Assembly: GCA_035079385.1 (NCBI GenBank)
Contig: JAVHKY010000013.1
Span: 10,662,001-10,726,000, forward strand
Source of the DNA: Aspidiotus rigidus
Taxonomy: Eukaryota; Arthropoda; Insecta; Hemiptera; Diaspididae
Reading direction: 5' to 3'
Length of the DNA: 64,000 nucleotides
Below the pieces are notes generated by a model. That model was not told the DNA's origin. It ran no database searches and was given only the letters and a program-made list of their open reading frames with translations. Positions 55,901 through 64,000 of the stretch are shown here, piece after piece (position 1 is the first letter of the stretch; the number at the start of each line of letters is the position of its first letter). The position numbers were made by a program, and so were the translations under genes.

Positions 55901-58900
55901 CAACATGACTTGATATTCTGTAACGTTAGTTTTGTATTCCTAACGTGAATAGGGTATTGTCCAAGATTTAGACTAGCTGATGACTCCACGAGGTAGGCGT
56001 GATCTTGGGACTAAAATCAAGTCATTTTTGATACGTAGGACGTATAAAAAGACATGAGACATGATCCTCATTCATTTAGCACGACCAGAACCATTTTTCC
56101 GACTTCTGGGCTGCAGCAAGTTGCGTTTCATATCACGAGTAGCTTCGATCAAAAATATATCTATTATTACATGTTTCCTCTCTCTATGCGACTTCCGCGC
56201 GTCAAAATCGATTCTATTAATCCTGATGAATTAATTGTATGCATTAAATTGATCTTCAAAAATCGATCTTGTAGCATTGAATCAACAATTCTATCCTGAA
56301 ATAGTTTATGTCCAGTGTCCACATTGAACCAATTCTGACACACGTGAAGACGCACGCGCTCTAACGACTATTTCGCGTTTCTAGTGTTGCATCAAACTCG
56401 CAGATAAGATTTCGATTTACATGTACATACGCAGATGAGCGTGTACAACCTACACAAGTAATTACAGATAATTTCTGAGATACTTTAACAGTGGTATAAC
56501 AGGTTTGTTTGCCAAACCTCAAAACCTCTGCGTCTCTTAATCTCATCCTAAAATAAAAATATATTCCATAATTTTTCAGTAAACTAATGCAGTTTTTTTT
56601 TTCATTTTTTTTGAAAGAAGTCTACCGGAAATTCGTATCACAAAATCGTGAGACGATAGAGATGGGTCTAGGATAGTTCATCAACGGAAGTTTCACCGGA
56701 GGTTTTTCATCGGAGGGAGCATTCATCGAAAAAGAAAGGACTGAAAAAAGCTGATTGAGTGTAATTTGTTTTAAAAGTATTCAGGTATATCTTTTGTGTA
56801 CAAAGAACGAGTCACGGAAAAAGTTGAAAGTGAATGGGAAGTATTGTGGGCAATGCCTTGAAAGTAATCAACTGCTTCGTGATCAGTTTTAAAAGTTACA
56901 AATTAATGGAGAAACCATATTTTTCAAGCGCTTATCAACACCAATATACTTCTGCTTCCTCGAAGGAAGCTTGTGTCCTGCCACGTACTGCTCAATGACA
57001 GTTTCAACTTTTCCACGGTTTGTTTTGAAGGAACCGATGGTACACCTGAGATTTTCATGGTGGCTGGAGGTTGACGATGCTAACCTTCAACACTGTTGTT
57101 TGTTCTAGGTAAATCTTTCAGCACACTATCAAAACAGTTCCACAGTGAAGGAGAAAGTCAATTCCCGACGTTACAAGTAATAAAAATTCTTGTCGTATTC
57201 CGTATACAGTGATGTTTGTTGAACTGGCGACCGTTCGAAATTTCGATGAACTTTCTTCTGATGAATCCCTTGATGAAAAACCTTCGATGAACTCGCCGAC
57301 TCCCGATAATGACGTCACAAGCTGGTGACGTCGTGAGTGAGTGACCTTTGGAAAAATTTTTCCTTTCGCTACTCTGAGACCTTGTAATGGACCTAGCATA
57401 CACAATGAATGCTAAGCTTTAATGCTACAGCCTCCATTATATTAGGCCTGACTTGAAGAATACTAGGTTATTACTAGACTTGACATCCAGCAAACTGGCC
57501 TAAAACTTTTTCTAACCAGTAAATCGTGGACTGTCACTGGGTGGTGCAGCCAGACTGTCACTTCACCAAGTGATTGAGCCACAGACCACAGACTGTCATT
57601 GAGTAACACAGGATTGGACCGTGGCTGACTAGCACAGCCACAAATCGTCGACGGGTGATAGAAACATCACGGTGGGAGCTTTCATATCCTTAACCGATTG
57701 CAACTATTAGACATGCCCAGCTTATTTACAGATACCAACTTTGGCTATCCTCTACTATGGCAACTTTCTGGTCAACTACTAATACTGCAAAACACTAAGG
57801 GAAATGATTGACCCACAACTAAAAAACGAAGAGAGAAAGTATGAACAACATCCAAATGAAAGGAACGTCAATGATTCAGAAATCTCGTTTCCTGAGGAAA
57901 ATACTTCTCTTATGATCCACCCAGCCTTCAGGAGAAGGTTGCTTGTGAGTAGTAGAGAGAAAAAGATTTGTCGATCTATAGTCTGCAAGGTTCTAATTCC
58001 CACGTTGCGAACATACAATTCTTCTTTTATGGCTGCATACAGATGATATTCTTGGAAATGAAGTGTGAGAAAATGAGGCTGCGACTAGCTTGTTCTAATT
58101 CTCTAGTTTCCCTACTACGAGGAAACATTGGGTTCGAAATTTACATTCACTTCAAATTATTTTCTCGTAAGTTTGCATTTTCTCGTTTACTTGCCAATGG
58201 AGAGAATAACGAATTGAAAAAACCCGCTCTAGTTAACAACTTATAATTGAATAAAGCAAAAATCATACCGTACTTCCTCCATGCTGGTGTAACGTTCATT
58301 TGCCAACGCGAAAGAGAGAAGGAGATTTTAATGAAAATTTAATTCCATACTTTATTTCTCCGATGTTATTTCACATTGCCGGAAAAACAGATATGGAAAT
58401 TAACGACTGGAAAATACGATTTTCTCACACCGTTCATCATAAAGCATCCTTATACTGCATATCAATGCGCCTGCAATCTTGTATAGTATTGAATAACACA
58501 GACATGATATGTACAGTATTTTATTTCGAAATAATCTTGTCCACCTTGTTCGTATTTGCAGAATCCTGTCCTCACGATCTATGATTTTCTTCGGTACCGC
58601 CAAATTTACTAGCAATCACTTCATATTGAGTCAAATTCGGCGACCAATGTGTCTATTACCCCTTTGGTGGAGATATAGATCAGAATAACTCGCGTTTACA
58701 AACGCCCACAGCACGTGTTCGACTCAGTTTAAGTGTCGTTATACCATTAAAAAATAAAGGCGCACGAGAAAAGGCATTATTTTATAGTCTAACATAAAAT
58801 ATTTCTCAGTACCATCTTTGAAATGATACTATATGTCATCGGTACCAGTTAGCAAACCAAGTAATTCGTTTGTTTCTTTTTGGAGGGTCAATATTTGATG

Positions 58901-60034
58901 AAATTGTGTCTTCCTAACAGAGATATCCAAGAATAGCCTTTTCCAGATAAATCTTTGGACGCACATTCGTAGGCAGGCCAAAACGTTCAGTGTTTTTTCG
59001 ATAAATGTCAAAGAAATCACTTCAAATCGTTTCGAAGTTTTGTTAGATATGATTTTTTGGAAAATTTTCAAACATTTCTGGAACAGAGAAGTTGATTATA
59101 CAGTCCTATGGTCGTTTAAAATCTTCCTTCTTACGTGAAAATAATGTGACGTCAGACCATCTAATATATGAAGTAGAATGTTTGTCTGTCTGTTTGTCTG
59201 TCTGTCTGTATGTTCGTCCATAACTTTCGAACGCCTTCACCTATCGACCTGGAATTTTTTTTGAAAAATTTCGTTTTTTCTGGGTCAGGTTCTTAAATAC
59301 ATTTCGATGTTTTGACTCCCTGAAGGTGGAGTAGGGGGCGACAAAATTAGGAAAAACGGGCATTATCGAGTACTGAAACTGCTTTGCGCTGTACGTTAGA
59401 CCTACGCGCGTTGAGTCGCGCAGTTTCGAAAATTGAATTATTGTGATAACTCGAGTATAACTCATTTTTATGAAAAATTGAAGAGAACAAAAATTGTAGC
59501 CCCTGTAATTTCCTTTCGAATGAGCCCGGTTCCAGATTTTTAGGAGGAAATTTTGTGACTACAGTATTCGCTGTACTTCCATACTAAGTAAGTTATTTTA
59601 TTCACAGTTTTAAAAACACCTACATAAAGGATTTTACATCCGGTATCTCATACAAGAACCAATGTCTAGACACGGTGCGCACTGCGTATGGGCTAGCGGA
59701 AATGACCCTTTTTTTTACCTGTTGTCCGTGTGTTTTCTTAGGGACTGGCAAAATGTCAATGGATTTGTCTGTATTCTGCTGCGATACAGGCTTCACGCGT
59801 TAAGTCAGCTCTCAAGTGAATTAGTGTTTAAAAAATTTAATTTGGTGATTTTATTTTTGTGCGACTCGGAACTTTGAGATTTTATAAGTACAGTCGCAGT
59901 TTTTGGTGTCTATTTTCTTATTTTTGAACTGAATAGTTGTGAATTTTGCAAAACTCTTTCCACTGTTTCTTTTTTAAAAATTCATCTGAATTCCAAGATA
60001 CCTACAAAACACACATACCTACAAGATACAGATA
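55901..60034. other. No gene seen; scattered repeat traces
   Basis: Short frames of 60-95 codons overlap on both strands (for example 57.12-57.4 and 57.8-58.25 kb) without motifs. Two TGACGTC palindromes lie near 57309 and 57327 and one near 59149. A tgtctgtctg microsatellite at about 59181-59212 is followed by ccataactttcgaacgcctt, a phrase of the kind that follows such microsatellites in dispersed arthropod repeats. Confidence 0.4.
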
Positions 60035-60280
60035 CAGTACACTTCCGATTATCCGACGTCCGATTATCCGACCAGCCGTATTATTCGACCTCAAAAATTT
60101 GCTCCCGATTATCCGATCTCTCGATTAACCGAATTTTTCCGTATTATCCGAACCGTAATTTTTCCAACCTCCGTATTATCTGAACTCTCTCCGCGTTATC
60201 CGAACCGGATTTTTATCCGAACTTTTTATTATCCGAACCACCCATTACCCCAGTTAGGTCGGATAATCGGAAGTGTACTG
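60035..60280. mobile_element. pogo/Tigger-like MITE, 246 bp
   Basis: CAGTACACTTCCGATTATCC at the left and GGATAATCGGAAGTGTACTG at the right are perfect inverted repeats of at least 20 bp. TA borders it at 60033-60034 and 60281-60282. Ends of the type CAGT...nTTATCCGA with a TA duplication are known from pogo/Tigger elements of the Tc1/mariner group. The interior is filled with about ten degenerate copies of the tattatccgaac motif, nearly all in one direction. Confidence 0.88.
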
Positions 60281-60315
60281 TACCTATAAAACACAGATAT
60301 CTACTCAACACACAG

Positions 60316-60356
60316 CTAGCGGTCAGGCGCGCCGGAGGCGCGTCGCCAACCGCTAG
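60316..60356 (+). mobile_element. Possible Helitron-type 3' terminus
   Basis: A perfect hairpin CGCGCC-GGA-GGCGCG is followed after 11 bases by ACCGCTAG and then T. A CTAG end shortly after a GC-rich hairpin is the usual 3' end of Helitron-like elements. CTAGCGGT at 60316-60323 is the reverse complement of the last eight bases. No 5' end or Rep/helicase was found, so this is only suggestive. Confidence 0.4.
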
Positions 60357-60833
60357 TTCAATAGAAATGTGATTATGATTCCATTGAAATTTTAGGAGTC
60401 GAGCTTAGGGGAGATGGCATATTGCGCTAGGCTAGTTTAATAGTTGTAGCATATACAACAAGTATACAAGTTTTATAATTAGGTACGTGAAAAAATTTCT
60501 TTACCCTCTTCTATTATTAAATCTATCAATAACAAGTAACCATCTTTTCATTAATTTTTCAGAATGAAAAGGTCACTGATTTTATGGAAGAGTTGAACGT
60601 AAATATTTCATATATTATTTTTAATTGTAAATAATATTCTATGCTGTTTTAGTCCTTATTTCTCTTTGCCTAATGCATGCAGTAATATTTTTTCATCATA
60701 TCTAAGAAGTTGATATTATTGATTGAAATAGGTATCATCTGTAGTTTAATAATTAAGTTGACTGAAAAATAAAATCAATTTTTGGAAAAAAAATCTTGTA
60801 TTGGAATCTTAAAAATTGAATATTTGAATTTAG

Positions 60834-61247
60834 AATGAAAAAGCGAAGCTGTTTGAATTACAACTGGATTGAAGCCTAATGCATGTAGGTGAAGCAGCCA
60901 CCAAAATTCTTGGGGAAGGACCACCTCCCCCTAGTACATCTAGCCTTCAAGAACCAGGAGCATCAAAACCATGTAAAAAGGGAACGAAGTCATCATTCGA
61001 ATCAGCAGACCAATATTTACTCAAAAAACAAGGGGAGGAAAAACTGAAACGAAAAGCAGAATATCGAATTTTCTTAGGAAATATGAAAGCTAAACGTCAT
61101 AAAACAGCACACAGTTCCTCTGAGGAAAGTTTTGACTCCTTTGTGGAGAGATATGAAAATTTGGAAGAGGCCAAAGATAATTCGTATGCATTAGATAGGA
61201 GTGATATCATTTCCCACAAAATAAATGATGACATAATTAAAAATTAA
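60834..61247 (+). CDS. Unrecognised open frame, possible last exon or pseudo-exon
   Basis: After an AG at 60832-60833 the frame reads NEKAKLFELQLD, then TGA, SL, and a 122-codon stretch from Met 60879: MHVGEAATKILGEG, a Pro/Ser run, a Lys-rich middle (KKGTKSSFESADQYLLKKQG, EKLKRKAEYRIFLGNMKAKR), a Ser/Glu stretch and KINDDIIKN before the stop. It is hydrophilic and looks nuclear or coiled-coil-like, but has no domain I know. A similar NEKVTDFMEELN follows a TTTTTCAG at 60557-60563 and precedes GTAAAT, which could be an upstream exon. The TGA suggests a pseudogene unless translation begins at 60879. Confidence 0.35.
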
Positions 61248-61489
61248 TGTGAAAGATATGAAACAGGATTTTTGAATGGTTTTAAATTGACAAAGCATAA
61301 TTTATGACAGTATAATATGAAGTTTAAAAAAATTTTAAATAATTATAAGTTGACGAAAATCTAACAACTAATTTTTGTGAAATTTAATATGAATTGAATT
61401 TCGAGGATGATCATTTTTTAGTTTTGAGTCATAAGGAATTCTTTAGAGACTAGATAATTTATTTATTTATTCATTTTTTTTTCTTGGAA

Positions 61490-61935
61490 AATTTGCTGTC
61501 CGCCGTCTAATGTCCGACGTGCGACCAAAATGAACTTCGAAAAATTTTGTTTCTCTTCTTGAGCTATATAATATGATAAGAAGGGGACTTAGATTTATTT
61601 ATCTACTTATTTGAACAATGAATTGATTCATTCATGTATTTATTTATTTTATTTAGTTATTAATTAATATTTATTTATTTATGTCATTACCTTTGTGTTT
61701 GTTTATTTATCTAATATTTAGTTTCTTCCTTCCTTCCTTTCTTTCTTTATACGACTTGAAGACAGGTCCCCTATATATCTCAGAGGTCAAAATTTTAACA
61801 GGGAACCAGTTCTATGGTTTTTCTTTTTTTTTTTTTTTGTTAAAAAATTTGCCATACGCCATCGGACGTCCGGCCTAAAATGGACTTAGAAAAGTTTTGC
61901 TTCTTTTCTTGAGCCATATATGATAATAGGGGGAC
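61490..61935 (+). repeat. Dispersed repeat family, two tandem-like copies
   Basis: A gtccgccgtctaatgtccga phrase, the ttgagctatataatatgata segment and ggggacttagat recur about 350 bp later as cgccatcggacgtccggcct, ttgagccatatatgataata and ggggacttggat. In between are T-rich (ttta)n tracts and gaggtcaaaattttaacagg. This is the family also at 14.4-14.6 and 42.5-42.65 kb. Confidence 0.7.
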
Positions 61936-61939
61936 TTGG

Positions 61940-62109
61940 ATACATTTATTTATTTATTTATTTATTTGATTCATTCATTCATTTATTCATGTATTTATTT
62001 ACTTGTGTATTTATTTTATTTATTTATTTATTTAATCATTCATTCTTTTTATTTATTGATTTATTCTATTTATTTATTTATTTATTTACTTATTTATTTA
62101 TTTATTTAC

Positions 62110-62140
<31 letters not shown>
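61940..62140. repeat. (TTTA)n microsatellite
   Basis: Long runs of tttatttattta with a few interruptions. A shorter degenerate run lies at about 61590-61690. The Tyr/Phe/Leu/Ile-rich frames through it (for example 61920-62181) are not genes. Confidence 0.97.
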
Positions 62141-62225
62141 GTCATTTCTTTCTTTGTTTCTTTCTTTCCTTCTTTATATGATAAAAAGGCAAGTCCCCCA
62201 TCACATAATATCTCGGAGGTGAATT

Positions 62226-62655
62226 GAGCCCTTCTTTCCAAGAAGGGCGTAAATCGACTTACGCCTTTTCTGAAAAGATATCAGAATCGTGTTCCTCATC
62301 CTTCTCTCCGTTGTTTACCGAAATTCTCAAAATTCTCGAAAAGTGGGGTCTCTTCAAGAAAGGCATATCTCTTACGGGAATTACCATTGACATAGAAACC
62401 AGTTTTTCAAAAAGGGCGAGTCTCGGCAAGAACGGCGTAATTGGACTTGTGCGCGAATCGATGTAGCGCTCTTCTATTAAACACGAGAGGCTGCGACGTT
62501 AGGGAAGATGGAAGGGTGATATGTCGCTAGGTATTGGTGAAAGTCCCATCCCGATCTGACTTTTTTTCGGCGTGTTAATGCTTTCCTAAACTTTCAAATG
62601 CGTTTTTCTCAAAACACGTTTTTGCGAGTTACGCCCTTCTTGGAAAGAAGGCCTC
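62226..62655. mobile_element. MITE, 430 bp, with self-palindromic ends
   Basis: gagcccttctttccaagaag at the left continues with ggcgtaa, and the right end is its reverse complement (ttacgcccttcttggaaaga then aggcctc). Each end is itself a hairpin, CCTTCTT-TCC-AAGAAGG. AATT borders it at 62222-62225 and 62656-62659. It sits inside a gaggtcaaaattttaacagg block, whose uninterrupted version is at about 61785-61805. Variants of aagaanggcgtaa recur inside. A 4-bp target does not fix the superfamily. Confidence 0.8.
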
Positions 62656-62830
62656 AATTTTAAAATTTCAACGGGGAACGTGTTCTATGGGGTTTTTTTT
62701 GAAAAATTAGCCGTCTGTTGTCCTTTGAGGTATATTATCTATTATGATGGGAAGGACTTGAAACAATTTTGAATTCCTGCCATAATATATGATAGAAGGA
62801 GATTAGTGTTTTGTCCATTCAATTCCACAC
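62656..62830 (+). repeat. Dispersed repeat family, downstream half after MITE insertion
   Basis: attttaaaatttcaacgggg, acgtgttctatggggttttt, ccgtctgttgtcctttgagg and tatgatgggaaggacttgaa continue the copy that starts before 62222. Same family as 61.78-61.93 kb. Confidence 0.65.
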
Positions 62831-64000
62831 AAACTAAGAGTCAAATTGATAGTGCATTTTTTAAAAATATAAGCCCATAAACCTCATTACTGAAACAAAT
62901 TTGACCCATAGAACATGTTCCCTGCGTTCCTCGTTTATCATCCTTATTTTCTCAATGAAATATTTATAAAATAAGACTTGAAAACCCTGTAAAACTGAAA
63001 ATGGCTGAATTTTTTCATTTTATTTAAAATATTACAAACCTAATTTTTAAATAATTTCAAGTTCTACAACTTTTATTCAAAACATTTGTTCATAGAGTCG
63101 TTTTCTACGCAGATATTTTCGAAAAATTGGATTCAGGGGTCGAAAATAAGCGCCAGAGGGGGGCGTGCAACCATTCTCCACTATGTCTACACTTCTTAAT
63201 TGGAAGATATGCCAAGCGATTTGCTTTCATTAACATCCGTGTGGTGAAGTCCGCTAACCTCCGAACTAGCATCATGTATGTATATGAAATGCTAATTACT
63301 TTCAAGATGACTGAAATAATTCATTTTGAACGCGGGTGAATGCCTCAGAAGATGATATTTTAAGATATTTTTTGCGAGCAAACGTCGATGAAATACGATT
63401 AATAGTGTAAGTAAAATAAATGTCGCTTGCATCCTAGTCTCATCCTTTCTTTAAAATAATGATTTTCTCCTCTACTTGCGCCGCGCCGGCTCCTACATTG
63501 TTCGCGTCGTCAAGCGAACGAGAATTCAGATTTATACGCTTTAATGCCTACTATTCTGCCGCACTACGTTGCACTCTTCCACTCGAAAAGCTTGTCAAGG
63601 TCCCTCGTGATTAAACGAATGAATTTGATTCAATTTTATGCAGTGTTTCGTCCTTTATACGCTATTTAGAATAAAGTCGTTGCTTGTCTTGTATCTGTCT
63701 CCAATTTTTTTTTTTGCTCTTCTTTTGTGGCCTCCAAAGTTTTCCTTCGGGTTAGCAGCAGTGAAGGATTGTCGATACCGTCTCCAGACCACTAGTGTAC
63801 GCAACATTGTTATTGACGTCGATTGTCTAAATTTGTAAGTATTTATAAAAAAGTTCGACGTGAAATCCCTCTTGATGATTCGATAATTACCTTCCATAGG
63901 ATCCCCCGAGCGAACGTTAAATGTTATAACTTATAGGAAAATTACTTTTTTACGCTTCTAGAAAGCTGTAATAAATCTTCTACAATTACGCAGCGATGAA
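62831..64000. other. No gene seen
   Basis: AT-rich to mixed sequence. Overlapping frames at 63105-63339 on both strands and 63638-63897 show no domain. The window ends without a recognisable exon. Confidence 0.4.

Noticed and set aside
61681..62181. Tyr/Ile/Leu/Phe-rich frames resembling membrane proteins
   Set aside because: They are translation of the (TTTA)n microsatellite.

Overview
This window looks like a stretch of arthropod, probably insect, nuclear DNA. It is AT-rich, gene-poor and full of mobile-element debris. Species cannot be fixed from sequence alone. The argument for an arthropod is a set of metazoan-type exons with consensus splice sites, many Penelope-like elements (PLEs) with GIY-YIG endonuclease domains and hammerhead-ribozyme motifs, and hAT, MULE and pogo-like DNA transposon remnants. 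No rRNA, tRNA, CRISPR or prokaryotic operon was seen.

Host gene: three short minus-strand exons (25026-25169, 13001-13139, 4906-5053) have good splice sites and reading phases that chain 1-1, 1-2, 2-0 without a stop. The first encodes the end of an eag/PAS domain of the ERG class of KCNH potassium channels (Drosophila seizure type). The left 25 kb is therefore probably the N-terminal, intron-rich part of an erg-like channel gene read leftwards. The rest of the PAS domain should lie to the right and the membrane core beyond the left edge. Neither was found here.

Mobile elements: I count seven PLE copies or fragments: 10.6-12.3 kb (-), 21.0-23.5 kb (+), 27.3-27.7 kb (+), 31.15-31.4 kb (+), 35.0-38.1 kb (+), 38.4-39.5 kb (-) and 47.2-50.4 kb (head-to-head pair). 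A short linker fragment at 54.6 kb is an eighth. Two of them, at 21-23.5 kb and 47-50 kb, carry an inverted copy of their own 3' end at the 5' side and are bounded by direct repeats of 10 and 14 bp. DNA transposons include hAT elements with 8-bp target duplications (9637-10207, 35500-36486, 43835-45039), a MULE-like element whose inverted termini are tandem subrepeats (52145-53271), and four small terminal-inverted-repeat elements (32093-32249, 49083-49360, 60035-60280, 62226-62655). Several are nested, which gives a relative order of insertion.

Repeats: a 26-bp tandem array of about 53 units fills 6098-7482. A TCGA-rich dispersed family with a unit of about 340 bp occupies 1-1.9, 7.5-7.7, 15.6-16.9 and 53.6-55.9 kb. 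Another dispersed family carries TGACGTCA sites and a recurring gagctatatatgat block, and is found at 14.1-14.6, 42.4-42.7, 43.0-43.5, 45.3 and 61.5-62.8 kb. Long remaining stretches show no supportable gene.
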